Shown: positions 1 through 8,747 of the stretch, piece after piece
Layout of the letters: each line of letters begins with the position of its first letter
Numbering within the stretch: position 1 is the first letter of the stretch
Assembly (NCBI GenBank): GCA_903847285.1
Contig: CAINDH010000274.1
Location: 1-32,944, forward strand
DNA from: an uncultured Verrucomicrobia subdivision 3 bacterium
GTDB taxonomy: Bacteria > Verrucomicrobiota > Verrucomicrobiae > Limisphaerales > UBA11358
Length of the DNA stretch: 32,944 bases
Reading direction: 5' to 3'
Program-made: the position numbers and the translations under genes
The notes under the pieces: model-generated
Told to the model about the DNA's origin: nothing
Seen by the model: only the letters and a program-made list of their open reading frames with translations
Databases searched by the model: none

Positions 1-1024
1 CTTCCTGCACGAACAACCGCGACCCGGCGCAGCAGACGTGCCCCTGGTTGAAATAAATTCCGTTGATGACACCTTCGATGGCCTGATCAATCGGCGCGTC
101 CTCGAACAAAATGTTCGCGGCCTTGCCGCCAAGTTCGAGCGTGAGCTTCTTCTTCGTGCCCGCGACCGCCTGCGCGATGCGCTTGCCGACCTCGGTGCTG
201 CCGGTGAACGCGAGCTTGTTGATGTCTGGATGATTGACGAGCGCCGCGCCGGTCTCGCCCGCGCCGGTGACGATGTTCACGACGCCTTCCGGCAATTCCG
301 CTTCCTGAAAAATCTGCGCCAGCCGCAACGCAGTGAGGCTCGTGGTCTCAGCGGGCTTGAGCACGACGGTGTTGCCGCACGCGAGCGCGGGTGCGATTTT
401 CCACGCGGCCATGAGCAGCGGAAAATTCCACGGAATGATCTGCCCCGCGACGCCCAGCGGCTGCGGCGTTTTGCCGGGGAACGCGTATTTCAATTTGTCC
501 GCCCAGCCCGCGTAATAAAAAAAGTGCGCGGCCACGAGCGGCAAATCCACGTCGCGGCTTTCCTTGATGGTCTTGCCGCCATCCATCGTTTCGAGCACAG
601 CTAGCTCGCGGGCCTTTTCCTGAATGATGCGGGCGATACGGTAGAGATATTTGCCCCGTTCGCGTCCCGGCATCTTGCTCCAGACTTTGTCGTAGGCCTT
701 GCGAGCGGACTTCACGGCCGCATCCACATCCGCCTCATTCGCGGCAGCAATCGTGGTAAGCTGTTGTTCCGTGGCAGGATTGATGGACGGAAAATATTTA
801 CCAGAAGCTGGCGCAACGAATTTGCCGTTGATGAACAACTCATGCTGCGGCGCGATGACGTAGTTCTTGGAATCCTCCGGCGCAGGCGCAAAGTCCCACT
901 TGTTGCCGAAGTTGAGCTTACGGTCTTTCAACGGCACGACCGGTAAAGCGGCGTGCGAAGAAGTTTTGGCGACAGCGCGTTTGACAGAAACTTTGCGGGA
1001 GACGGGTTTCAATTTCGTTTTCAT
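1..1024 (-). CDS. Aldehyde dehydrogenase (NAD(P)+-dependent), 3'-truncated by the window edge
   Basis: This is the N-terminal two thirds of an ALDH-superfamily enzyme, which oxidises an aldehyde to the carboxylate with NAD(P)+. Read on the reverse strand from the ATG at 1022-1024, it opens with a basic tail of about 25 residues ([16 protein letters not shown]), then the 'LFINGKFV' and 'INPATEQQL' segments typical of class 1/2 ALDHs. The cofactor segment '[19 protein letters not shown]', '[12 protein letters not shown]' and 'FTGSTEVGK' follow, then the '[10 protein letters not shown]' glutamate motif. The reading ends at the window edge just after the catalytic cysteine motif '[14 protein letters not shown]'. 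No stop codon is reached, so the C-terminal domain lies outside. The substrate cannot be told. The basic N-terminal extension is longer than usual; a later start is possible. It is divergent from the RlmI-like gene, with 135 bp between the starts. Confidence 0.93.
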   Translation of the reverse strand, partial: MKTKLKPVSRKVSVKRAVAKTSSHAALPVVPLKDRKLNFGNKWDFAPAPEDSKNYVIAPQHELFINGKFVAPASGKYFPSINPATEQQLTTIAAANEADVDAAVKSARKAYDKVWSKMPGRERGKYLYRIARIIQEKARELAVLETMDGGKTIKESRDVDLPLVAAHFFYYAGWADKLKYAFPGKTPQPLGVAGQIIPWNFPLLMAAWKIAPALACGNTVVLKPAETTSLTALRLAQIFQEAELPEGVVNIVTGAGETGAALVNHPDINKLAFTGSTEVGKRIAQAVAGTKKKLTLELGGKAANILFEDAPIDQAIEGVINGIYFNQGHVCCAGSRLFVQE

Positions 1025-1159
1025 GGCAACCTTTCCGCCAGACTAAACACCTGTGCCGTTTTGCAAAAGAGAATAATGGCTTCGAGTTCCCGGCCTCAAC
1101 GGCCATTCGTCGATAACATTTGCCTTTCCCGCCACACCGTTGCCTGCGAACATACGGAT

Positions 1160-2374
1160 ATGTCTACAATCAATGATACCTTGCCAATTGTCACCCTACA
1201 GCCGGGCGAAGCCGACCGCATCCTTGCCGGCCATCCATGGGTTTATCAAAACGAAGTTCTCCGCGTGACTGACAACGTGAAGGATGGCGAACTCGTGCAA
1301 GTCCGCGACCATCGCACGCGTCTGCTCGGAGCGGGTTTCTACAATTCCAAATCCAAAATCACCGTCCGCATCCTTGCACCCGACCGCATCCGTCCTAACG
1401 AGGCGTTCTTTGAGGACCGCATCCGCGCCGCGCTGGCCGTGCGCGAACGCCATTTACCAAACGCCACTTCCTTTCGTGTAGTCAATGCCGAGAGCGATTT
1501 CTTGAGTGGCCTCATCGTGGACAAATACGAAGACGTGCTTGTCGTCCAGATTTCTGCGCTCGGCATGGAGCAGCGCAAGGAACACATTATCGCCGCACTT
1601 GAAAAAATTTTCTCGCCGCGGGCCATCATGGAACGCAGCGACGTGGCCTCACGCAAATTTGAAGGACTGGAAGCCGCGAACGGATTACTCACCGGCGAAT
1701 GTGACGGGAAGATAGCTGTGAACTTGAACGGCTTGAAGTTCGAGACCGACCTCATCGGCGGCCACAAGACGGGAATGTATCTGGATCAACAGGCAAATTA
1801 TCAGGCTGTGTCGCAGTTCGCGAAGGGCGGACAAGTGCTAGATTGCTTCAGCTTCCTCGGCGGATTCGGATTACACGCGGCGCGTGCGGGCGCAGCACAC
1901 GTGCATCTGCTCGACCAAAGCGCAGATGCCATCGAAGCCTCCAAACGCAACGCCGCCACCAATGGCCTCGCGGACAAGTGTTCCTTCGATACCATCAACG
2001 TTTTTGACTGGCTCAAGAATAACACTGCCGTAAATCCGCATGAGCGCGTCATCCCACGCTTTGACCTCATCATCCTCGACCCGCCTTCCTTCACCCGCAA
2101 CCGCGCGTCCGTGCCGGATGCGTTGCGCGGCTACAAGGAGATTCATCTGCGCGCGTTGAAGCTCTTGAAACCCGGTGGCACGGTGGCGACGTTCTGCTGC
2201 TCGCACCATGTCAGCACGGAACTGTTTCAAGACTCGCTGCTCTCGGCGGCGTTCGACACGCGCCACGTCCTGCGCCGTGTGGCGACTTACTCCCAAAGCC
2301 CCGACCATCCGATCATCCCGATGATTCCCGAGACGGAATATTTGAAGGGCTTCGCGTTTGAGAAGGTTCGGTAG
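1160..2374 (+). CDS. RlmI/RlmK-like SAM-dependent rRNA methyltransferase (copy 1)
   Basis: A 404-residue class I methyltransferase of the COG1092 family, whose characterised members make 5-methylcytosine in 23S rRNA. The N-terminal 75 residues look like a PUA RNA-binding domain ('ILAGHPWVYQNEV', then 'GAGFYNSKSKITVRIL'). A central linker carries 'SDFLSGLIVDKY'. The SAM-binding motif 'VLDCFSFLGGFGLHAA' is near residue 226, and the catalytic-loop motif 'LIILDPPSF' near residue 303. 'FCCSHHVS' supplies the late cysteine pair region. The open frame extends upstream to 953, but I chose the ATG at 1160 because the protein then starts just before the PUA fold and clears the divergent ALDH gene. Downstream, the SGNH hydrolase begins 8 bp after the stop. 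A second family member lies at 4370-5611. The exact target base is not known. Confidence 0.9.
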   Translation: MSTINDTLPIVTLQPGEADRILAGHPWVYQNEVLRVTDNVKDGELVQVRDHRTRLLGAGFYNSKSKITVRILAPDRIRPNEAFFEDRIRAALAVRERHLPNATSFRVVNAESDFLSGLIVDKYEDVLVVQISALGMEQRKEHIIAALEKIFSPRAIMERSDVASRKFEGLEAANGLLTGECDGKIAVNLNGLKFETDLIGGHKTGMYLDQQANYQAVSQFAKGGQVLDCFSFLGGFGLHAARAGAAHVHLLDQSADAIEASKRNAATNGLADKCSFDTINVFDWLKNNTAVNPHERVIPRFDLIILDPPSFTRNRASVPDALRGYKEIHLRALKLLKPGGTVATFCCSHHVSTELFQDSLLSAAFDTRHVLRRVATYSQSPDHPIIPMIPETEYLKGFAFEKVR

Positions 2375-2381
2375 GTTGCTG

Positions 2382-3209
2382 ATGAAAAGTTTTCTGCGTT
2401 CAGTTGTAAAAGTTTTTGCGCTGCTCCTGACAGTGGCAGAACTACACGTTGTAGCCGCCGATTCTCCTTGGTCACGCGTGGTGATGATTGGCGCGAGCGC
2501 GTCGGCGGGATTTGTTCTGACCGAACCATTCGGCGGAACGGAGACGGCGAAGTGCAAACTGAACCATTATCTGGATGCCGCCATCACCGCGCAGCATGCG
2601 CCCGTCAAAAATCTGGCGACCGCGCTGATGTTCATGAATCCCGAGGGGTTTGCGCCGGCGCAAATCGCCAGCCTCACCAACTCCAAACCCACGCTGGTCA
2701 TCGGCGTGGATTTTCTTTTCTGGTTTTGTTACGGCGAAGGCAGCACCGACGCTGAACGCGCGCAGCGTTTCGAGCAAGGTCTGAAGTTACTGGAACCAAT
2801 CCCCTGCCCGCTCGTTCTCGGCGACATCCCCGATGCTTCCGCCGCGACGAATACCGGCATCATCAGCATTGACCAAGTTCCCAGCGAAGCCGCCCGACGT
2901 GCCGCAAACCAGCGGTTGAAAACGTGGGCGAAGTCGCATCCGCAAGTCACCGTCGTGCCCCTTGCGGAATTCATGCGCGCCACGATGGCCGACGCTACCA
3001 TCAAGGTTCACAACGGAACGTTGCCCGCCGGCAAAACTCGCGCATTGCTGCAAGCCGACCAGTTGCATCCCAACCCGCAAGGCGCAACGGTGCTGTCGCT
3101 GGGGATTTTGGATGCGTTAGTAAAGTCGCAGAAAAAATTCTCAGCCGAGGAAGTGAACTGGAACGCGAAAGAGGTTTTGAAACTTGGACAGGTAGCAGCG
3201 GCTCGATAG
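2382..3209 (+). CDS. Exported SGNH/GDSL-like hydrolase
   Basis: A 275-residue protein with a clear signal peptide: a basic start (MKSFLRSVVK), a hydrophobic core, and a likely cleavage after 'HVVAA' near residue 26. The mature part begins 'WSRVVMIGASASAGF', which matches block I of SGNH hydrolases with the usual GDS replaced by GAS-A-S; the nucleophile would be one of the serines there. Near the C-terminus, 'ADQLHPNPQGATVL' matches the D-x-x-H catalytic block V. 'GDIPDAS' and 'VVPLAEFM' lie between. It is therefore probably a periplasmic esterase or lipase-like enzyme; its substrate is unknown. The ATG at 2382 is preferred over the upstream in-frame start at 2358 because it places the signal peptide at the N-terminus. 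It probably shares a transcript with the methyltransferase 8 bp upstream and converges on rnd. Confidence 0.78.
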   Translation: MKSFLRSVVKVFALLLTVAELHVVAADSPWSRVVMIGASASAGFVLTEPFGGTETAKCKLNHYLDAAITAQHAPVKNLATALMFMNPEGFAPAQIASLTNSKPTLVIGVDFLFWFCYGEGSTDAERAQRFEQGLKLLEPIPCPLVLGDIPDASAATNTGIISIDQVPSEAARRAANQRLKTWAKSHPQVTVVPLAEFMRATMADATIKVHNGTLPAGKTRALLQADQLHPNPQGATVLSLGILDALVKSQKKFSAEEVNWNAKEVLKLGQVAAAR

Positions 3210-3250
3210 CACACCGCATTTTCCGTTGCCGGCTCTCTGCCGAAGATTCG

Positions 3251-4309
3251 CTACGCCTGCAACAAATTCTTCTGCCAGGTCATCAATCCAGCCGCGTGCT
3301 TGTCCCAGTCGCGCGCCAGGCTGCCGATGACCGACTTGGGCGCGATGAGCGTGGGATCAAGTTGCAATTCCTGAGCGTGCGCATCCCGGATTTTTTCCAA
3401 CTCGCGAAAACGGCGAAACTCCGCCTCGCTGGGACGCTGCGAACGATGGAGGATTTTTCCCGGGAATTTTTCCGGCGGCACGGCCTGCGCGGCCCGAACG
3501 GCTTCCAGCAAATTCCCCCGACGACGCGGATGCATCCGGGGCGGGATGAGTTGCTCAAACGGTTTTTGCTCCGAGACGAGTTGGGAAATCGCCGTCATCG
3601 TCTCGTGCGATAAAACAAAGAATGGCGGGCGGCTCGCGGCGATCGCCTCGTGTTCGCGCCAATGCCACAGTTCGCGCAACACGGCGAGCGCCGGCGCTTC
3701 AAGAAACGAACTGCCCTTGATACGCCAGACTTCATCCGGATCAACCACCGGCGGAATGGAGCTTTCGGCGATCAGCCGTGCGCAACTTTCCTGATGCCAT
3801 GTGAGTCGGCCTTTGGCGACGAGTTCCGCGCGCAACTTTTCCTCCAACGTCTTCAGATAGCGCGTGTCGTTGCGAGCGTATTCCTCCATGCGCGGCGTGA
3901 GCGGACGTTGTGCCCAGTCGGCTTTTTGCGGCCCTTTGTCCAGCTTCACACCGAGAAATTTTTCCACGAGTGCCCCGAGGCCAAACTGTTTTTCGCCCAG
4001 CAACCGGGCGGCGAGCGTCGTATCGAAAATTTCCGTGGGCGCGAAATCGTGGTGCTTCCGCAGCAGACGCAAATCGTAGTCCGCAGCGTGAAAGATCAAT
4101 TCGCGACCCACCAGCGCATCAAGGAACGGGTTGATGTCCATCTTCGCCAGCGGATCTACGAGCTGTTCGCCCGCTGAGGTGCTGATCTGGATGAGGCAGA
4201 CTTTTTCCGGATAGGCGTGGAGGCTGTCCGCCTCGGTGTCAATCGCGAGCCAGGCGGCAGACTTCATCACCGGCAGGAACGCGAGGAGCTTTTCTTGGGT
4301 ATCAATCAC
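3251..4309 (-). CDS. rnd: Ribonuclease D
   Basis: A 352-residue 3'-5' exoribonuclease of the DEDD family, acting in tRNA 3'-end trimming in the cytoplasm. The exonuclease motifs are visible in order: Exo I 'AIDTEADS' (metal-binding D and E), Exo II 'FHAADYDLRLL', and Exo III 'YARNDTRYL' (the Y-x3-D of the DEDDy type). After 'HQESCARLI' comes an HRDC-like helical region (about residues 205-300) with 'LAVLRELWHWRE', which in this family binds RNA. Its length is normal for RNase D (about 375 residues in E. coli). It is transcribed leftward, in the same direction as the RlmI-like gene and trpS, but a 60-bp gap separates it from the former, so co-transcription is only likely. It converges on the SGNH hydrolase, with stops 41 bp apart and no obvious terminator hairpin. 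Confidence 0.92.
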   Translation of the reverse strand: MIDTQEKLLAFLPVMKSAAWLAIDTEADSLHAYPEKVCLIQISTSAGEQLVDPLAKMDINPFLDALVGRELIFHAADYDLRLLRKHHDFAPTEIFDTTLAARLLGEKQFGLGALVEKFLGVKLDKGPQKADWAQRPLTPRMEEYARNDTRYLKTLEEKLRAELVAKGRLTWHQESCARLIAESSIPPVVDPDEVWRIKGSSFLEAPALAVLRELWHWREHEAIAASRPPFFVLSHETMTAISQLVSEQKPFEQLIPPRMHPRRRGNLLEAVRAAQAVPPEKFPGKILHRSQRPSEAEFRRFRELEKIRDAHAQELQLDPTLIAPKSVIGSLARDWDKHAAGLMTWQKNLLQA

Positions 4310-4369
4310 TGGCGCGCAGTGTGCCGTAAACTCGCCCGTTTGAAAAGTTTTCCCAGAAAAAACCTCTTA

Positions 4370-5611
4370 TCAGGCCATAAAACGCAGGTAAATCACCTTC
4401 AAATACTCCGCTTCCTTGAAGCCGGCTGGATGATCCGGCGGATGCTGCAAGGTTTTCAGCTCGGAATATTTCCGCCCCGACTTCAATGCCGCGCGCCGCA
4501 CGGCTTCAAAAAATTCTGCCGCCGAAACGTGTGCCGAACAGGAACCTGCGACCAGAATCCCCCCCGGGGAAAGCCGTTCGATGCCAAGCGCGTTCAGTTT
4601 TTCGTAGGCGCGGATGGCACCCTCCCGTTCCGTCGCGCGCTTGGCCAGCGACGGCGGGTCGAGCACAATGAGGTCGAATTTTTCTTTCGCGGAAGGCAGC
4701 CATTCAAACGTGTCCGCCTGCACCGTTTCGTGGCGGCAAGCGGCCACGGAGGGAAAGTTTTGGTTCAGCGCAACATTTCTTTTGGCTGATTCCAAAGCGT
4801 GCGCGCTGATATCCAGATCGGTCACGGATTTCGCGCCGCCGCGCGCGGCATAGACCGAGAAGCCGCCGGAAAAACTGAAGGCATTCAAAACTGTTTTCCC
4901 GCGCGCCAGCGTTTCGACTTCCGCACGGTTATCACGTTGGTCGAGGAAGAATCCGGTCTTCTGTCCGCGCACCACATCCGCTTCAAAGCGAATCCCATTC
5001 TCCTGAAAAACAACCGAAGCACCGAGCGCTGTCTCTGCGTGTTTTGAGAAAACAATGGCCCCGTCCCGCCGAGGTGGTGTTCGACGCTCCGCTGCCGTCT
5101 GAATGTTACGGCTCAAACGGAGGATGATTCTTTCGCACGGAATTTCTTTGGTGAGTAGCGCGAGAATTTCCTCCAGCCTCGGCAGCCACGCGGCGGTGTA
5201 AATCTTCAGCACGAGCGTCGTGTCATAACGATCCAGCACTAGCCCCGGCCAGCCGTCGCTCTCGCCGTTAATGAGGCGATAGCCGGTGGTCGTGGCATCA
5301 AAAATCCCGCTGCGCCGAGCAAGCGCCTGTGCGAGCCTCGCCTGCCACCACGCTGCGTCAATCGTCGTGGGCTTGCCCGCGTGTAAGATGCGCACGCGGA
5401 TTGGCGACTCCGGATCAAACAAGCCTACCGCGAGAAACTTGTCCTTGCGGTCGTAGATGACCGCCAGTTCGCCAGCCTCACCAGCGCGGTTCGCTTCGTT
5501 AATGCTATCGGCGAACAGCCATGGATGACCACCGCGCACGATGGTTTCGGCAGCGGTGGTGATTCGCAGACGAAGACGCGCCGCTGTTTGATTGGCGGCA
5601 GGAAGGCTCAT
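4370..5611 (-). CDS. RlmI/RlmK-like SAM-dependent rRNA methyltransferase (copy 2)
   Basis: A second COG1092 family methyltransferase, 413 residues, similar in architecture to the gene at 1160-2374 but clearly diverged. The N-terminal PUA-like domain contains '[14 protein letters not shown]' and '[14 protein letters not shown]'. The middle has '[14 protein letters not shown]'. '[14 protein letters not shown]' leads into the SAM-binding motif '[16 protein letters not shown]' near residue 240, and the catalytic '[11 protein letters not shown]' is near residue 313. 'AGSCSAHVS' and a C-terminal '[16 protein letters not shown]' complete the family pattern; the equivalent C-terminus in copy 1 reads 'SPDHPIIPMIPETEYLK'. 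The start overlaps the trpS stop by four bases (ATGA), indicating translational coupling. The rRNA target is unknown; the two copies probably modify different positions. Confidence 0.9.
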   Translation of the reverse strand: MSLPAANQTAARLRLRITTAAETIVRGGHPWLFADSINEANRAGEAGELAVIYDRKDKFLAVGLFDPESPIRVRILHAGKPTTIDAAWWQARLAQALARRSGIFDATTTGYRLINGESDGWPGLVLDRYDTTLVLKIYTAAWLPRLEEILALLTKEIPCERIILRLSRNIQTAAERRTPPRRDGAIVFSKHAETALGASVVFQENGIRFEADVVRGQKTGFFLDQRDNRAEVETLARGKTVLNAFSFSGGFSVYAARGGAKSVTDLDISAHALESAKRNVALNQNFPSVAACRHETVQADTFEWLPSAKEKFDLIVLDPPSLAKRATEREGAIRAYEKLNALGIERLSPGGILVAGSCSAHVSAAEFFEAVRRAALKSGRKYSELKTLQHPPDHPAGFKEAEYLKVIYLRFMA

Positions 5612-6573
5612 TCCAACCCGCTCGCTTTGCGGGCGCGTTTCAAAACGGTTTGCGCCAGCGTTCGGGCTTTCGTTGCGCCATCGGCGAGGACGCTGTTGAC
5701 GTAATCCAGATTGGCCGCGAGTTCGGCGCGCTTTTGGCGGGCGGCAGCAAAATGATTCCAGTAGTTCTCGAACAACCCTTTTTTCAAATCACCATAACCA
5801 AGGCCACCTGCGCGAAGACGGCTTTCAAAATCCGCAGCGGTCTCAGCAGACGCGACCAGTTTGAGCAATTCGATGGCAAGATTTTTTTCCGCGTCGGGCT
5901 TAGGTTCCTCCGGCGTGCGGGAATCCATCTTGATCCCCATGACTTTTTTGCGGAGTGGTTTTTCTTCGCCGAAAATCTCAAGTGTGTTGCCGTAGCTCTT
6001 GCTCATTTTTTCGCCGTCGAGGCCGGGAACTTTCGCGGTCGCGCCCTTGATCTGCGGTTCGGGAATCACAAAGGTTTCGCCGTAGGTCTCATTGAACTTC
6101 ACGGCGATGTCGCGCGTCATTTCGACGTGTTGCTTCTGGTCCTGGCCGACAGGAACGACATTGGAATCGTAAATTAATATGTCCGCCGCCATCAGCACGG
6201 GATACGCGAACAGACCATGGTTAATGGGAATTCCCTTCGCCGACTTGTCTTTGAAGGAATGAGCTTTTTCCAACATGGACATGGGTGTCAGGGTGGACAG
6301 CAGCCACGCGAGTTCGCAAACTTCCGGCACATCAGATTGGCGGAAGAAGACGGATTTTTTTGGGTCCAGACCGCACGCGAGAAAATCCAGCGCGACATCG
6401 AGGGAATTTTTCCGGCGCTGCTCCGCGTCAAACAGCGAGGTCATGGAGTGATAATCCGCGATGAAATAAAACGCCTCGCCTTTTTCCTGGAGGGCGATGG
6501 CGGGCTGCATCATCCCGAAATAATTTCCGAGGTGCAGCGCGCCGCTGGGCTGGATGCCGGATAAAATACGCAT
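5608..6573 (-). CDS. trpS: Tryptophan-tRNA ligase
   Basis: A 321-residue class Ic aminoacyl-tRNA synthetase that charges tRNA-Trp. The N-terminus '[20 protein letters not shown]' carries the HIGH-type signature as HLGN, and '[12 protein letters not shown]' carries the KMSKS loop. '[18 protein letters not shown]' is the tryptophan-pocket and dimer region typical of bacterial TrpS. The length matches the family. An in-frame TTG lies two codons upstream (6577-6579), but the ATG at 6571-6573 places the N-terminus where the family normally begins, so I use it. The stop overlaps the start of the downstream RlmI-like gene by four bases. About 420 bp upstream is non-coding, and any promoter should lie there, although no clear -35/-10 pair is visible. 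Confidence 0.96.
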   Translation of the reverse strand: MRILSGIQPSGALHLGNYFGMMQPAIALQEKGEAFYFIADYHSMTSLFDAEQRRKNSLDVALDFLACGLDPKKSVFFRQSDVPEVCELAWLLSTLTPMSMLEKAHSFKDKSAKGIPINHGLFAYPVLMAADILIYDSNVVPVGQDQKQHVEMTRDIAVKFNETYGETFVIPEPQIKGATAKVPGLDGEKMSKSYGNTLEIFGEEKPLRKKVMGIKMDSRTPEEPKPDAEKNLAIELLKLVASAETAADFESRLRAGGLGYGDLKKGLFENYWNHFAAARQKRAELAANLDYVNSVLADGATKARTLAQTVLKRARKASGLE

Positions 6574-6991
6574 TGGCAAAAGTTAGCAGCGAACAAAAGG
6601 AAGCGAAAGACTTGAAACACTCCATCCCGAAATCAAAAGGAGGAAGCCGGTCATACAGGCTAAAATTTACCACCAATAACCTGGAACCGAAGTTGAGGGA
6701 GTCTTTGTATGAAAGGTCATGCTATCAAATCTTTCCTATCCCACATGTGAACCCAGCATGAGCAGTCCCCCGTAGTGGCTAGCTCCCAAGCGCGGTTGCG
6801 GTGCGCGGGTTTTAAGCCCACTTTCATCCGGCCTACAAAACCGGCGGACAACCTTTTGAAACATCACGCCATAACATGAGCTTGCAGTGAATGGCAACAG
6901 GCCGTTGCCGGGCTTGGGTTGTTTGAAAACAGCCGAGCTTTTATGGCTTCGGTGCTGCGCCTGCTTCACGGTTTGGGTATTCTTGAGATAG
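6574..6991. other. Intergenic region between divergent trpS and comB, no gene recognised
   Basis: This 418-bp stretch separates two divergent genes. Open frames cross it on both strands, but none resembles a known protein and none has a convincing start. The trpS-proximal part is A-rich, as expected for a promoter. No long inverted repeat or riboswitch-like structure was seen. Promoters for both genes are expected here but not resolved. Confidence 0.5.
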
Positions 6992-7777
6992 ATGAACATC
7001 AAAACCATCCTCTCGCCCGCAGAATTGCCGGCGCTGGCGCGGCACGATTTGAGCGGCACGGCGTGCGTGGTGTTCGATATCCTGCGTGCAACCAGCACGT
7101 TCGTCACCGCGCTACACAATGGCGCGGCAGCCATCATTCCCGTCAGTGAAATTTCCGAGGCGCTGGCTCGTAAGAAGTCAGCCGCAGCAAGTCAGCCGTC
7201 AAAATTAATTTTGCTCGGTGGCGAGCGCGACGGGGTTCGCATTTCTTCAAACGGAATTGATTTCGACCTTGGCAATTCGCCGCACGAGTTCACGCCGGAA
7301 CGCGTGCGTGGCCAAACCATTGTGAGCACGACGACGAATGGCACGCGCGCGTTGCAAGCCTGCGCGAGCGCGCAATGCGTGGTGGCGGCGGCCTTCCTGA
7401 ATCTGGGAGTGACAGCTAAGTTTCTTCAGCAAAAAAAATTCGCGGAGGTGTATCTCATCTGCGCGGGCACGGGCGAAGGGGTGGCAGACGAGGATATGCT
7501 GGCAGCGGGCGCGTTGATTGAACTGCTGGTGGGTCAAGGCTCCGTCGACTCCAACTCAACCGGGGAAGTTTCTGAATCATCACGGCTGGCGTTGGAAAAA
7601 TTTACAGCGGCGAAAACGGATTTGGCGGCGGCTATCGGTGCGGCTCAAAACGGACGGCGGCTGCTGGCGAACCCAGAGCTGCGCGCGGACGTGGCGTTCT
7701 GCGCGCAGCGGGATATTTTCAATCTGGTGGCCGTGATGAACCCGGACGGTGCGTTACGGACAGTTACGGCAGATTGA
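6992..7777 (+). CDS. comB: 2-phosphosulfolactate phosphatase family protein (ComB)
   Basis: A 261-residue protein of the ComB family, which removes phosphate from 2-phosphosulfolactate to give sulfolactate; it belongs to coenzyme M synthesis in methanogens and to sulfolactate formation in some bacteria. Visible family motifs are 'VVFDILRATST' with 'TALHNGAAAIIPV' near the N-terminus, 'LLGGERDGV', 'FDLGNSPHEFTPE', 'STTTNGTRAL' in the middle, and 'ICAGTGEGVADEDMLAAGAL' with the acidic ED pair. Its length is slightly above the usual 230-240 residues because of a 'SNSTGEVSESSRLALEKF' region. No other sulfolactate or coenzyme M gene is nearby, so its physiological role here is open. The ATG at 6992 fits the usual N-terminus. 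Seventy-five bases separate it from the prepilin-like gene downstream. Confidence 0.88.
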   Translation: MNIKTILSPAELPALARHDLSGTACVVFDILRATSTFVTALHNGAAAIIPVSEISEALARKKSAAASQPSKLILLGGERDGVRISSNGIDFDLGNSPHEFTPERVRGQTIVSTTTNGTRALQACASAQCVVAAAFLNLGVTAKFLQQKKFAEVYLICAGTGEGVADEDMLAAGALIELLVGQGSVDSNSTGEVSESSRLALEKFTAAKTDLAAAIGAAQNGRRLLANPELRADVAFCAQRDIFNLVAVMNPDGALRTVTAD

Positions 7778-7852
7778 TTCACAATTTCGTGACATCCATG
7801 TGAGATTCCGGTTGCGATTGTAGATGGCGGCGATACTTTTAATTCCATCAGC

Positions 7853-8698
7853 ATGAGCCGACCACCCACAGGCCAGTTGCCGCCGCGCAAAACTTGCGAT
7901 GCCTTCACGCTGATTGAATTGCTCGTGGTCATCGCCATCATCGGGATTCTCGCGGCGATGCTACTGCCATCATTAAGCAAGGCCAAGGATCGCGCCTACA
8001 CGATTGGTTGCGTCAACAACCTGAAACAACTTTCCGTTTGTTTTCATCTTTACGCGGGCGATAACTCGGATTTCATGCTGCCAAATAATTTTGTCTACAA
8101 CCTCTCTACGTTGAAGGCGTTTCCGGGCAACGAGGGGCCTTCCTGGTGCACGAACGTAGCCCCGTATGAAGCCGACCCAACCGGCATCCAAGGCGGACTC
8201 CTCTTCCCCTACAACACTTCGGTCGGCATCTACCGTTGTCCCGGCGACCGTTCCACTTTAGAAACACCGGCGGGAGTAAAGCTGCCGACGCCGCGTTTGC
8301 GCAGCTACAACTTGAGCCAGTCGGTGAACGGTTTGAGTTACTCCGGCCAGATCGCCGATGCCATCCCGCACTACAAAAAGTTCACCGGGATTCGCAAGCC
8401 GTCGCCGGTAGATCTCCTGGTGTTCATCGAAGTGCATGAAAATGAAATCATGGATACGCAGTTCGGCATACCGGTAGAACCGGACTGGTGGAGCGTGGGC
8501 AACTGGTGGGATGTTCCCGCGAACCGCCATAATCGAGGCGCCGTTTTTTCTTTTGTCGATGGTCATGCCGAACGCTGGCATTGGAAAACACCAAAAGCCG
8601 TCACCGTTCCGCGCGGCTATCAACAGGCGGTAGCCAACGATGAATGGGACGATTACAACCGCCTCCAGCGCGGCTTCCGGCAGAATTTCACCGACTGA
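7853..8698 (+). CDS. Prepilin-type N-terminal cleavage / H-X9-DG domain protein
   Basis: A 281-residue type IV pilin-like or pseudopilin-like protein. A short basic leader ([17 protein letters not shown]) precedes the hydrophobic helix '[13 protein letters not shown]', with the conserved Glu at mature position 5. The residue before the cleavage site is Ala, where Gly is usual. The stem continues '[13 protein letters not shown]', a form characteristic of Verrucomicrobia and relatives. After the '[19 protein letters not shown]' segment comes a globular domain, ending with the H-X9-DG motif '[17 protein letters not shown]'. These proteins are very numerous in this phylum; their cargo and partners are not known, and no secretion gene is adjacent. 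A free-standing gene between comB and rlmN. Confidence 0.9.
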   Translation: MSRPPTGQLPPRKTCDAFTLIELLVVIAIIGILAAMLLPSLSKAKDRAYTIGCVNNLKQLSVCFHLYAGDNSDFMLPNNFVYNLSTLKAFPGNEGPSWCTNVAPYEADPTGIQGGLLFPYNTSVGIYRCPGDRSTLETPAGVKLPTPRLRSYNLSQSVNGLSYSGQIADAIPHYKKFTGIRKPSPVDLLVFIEVHENEIMDTQFGIPVEPDWWSVGNWWDVPANRHNRGAVFSFVDGHAERWHWKTPKAVTVPRGYQQAVANDEWDDYNRLQRGFRQNFTD

Positions 8699-8747
8699 AC
8701 CGCACTCGCCGCTTGGTTTCCAGACGCCTGACGCGTAACTTCTGCGC

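Noticed and set aside
38..604. Long open frame on the plus strand near the left edge
   Set aside because: It is antisense to the aldehyde dehydrogenase, whose motifs are all conserved on the minus strand; the plus-strand product is Arg-rich and featureless.
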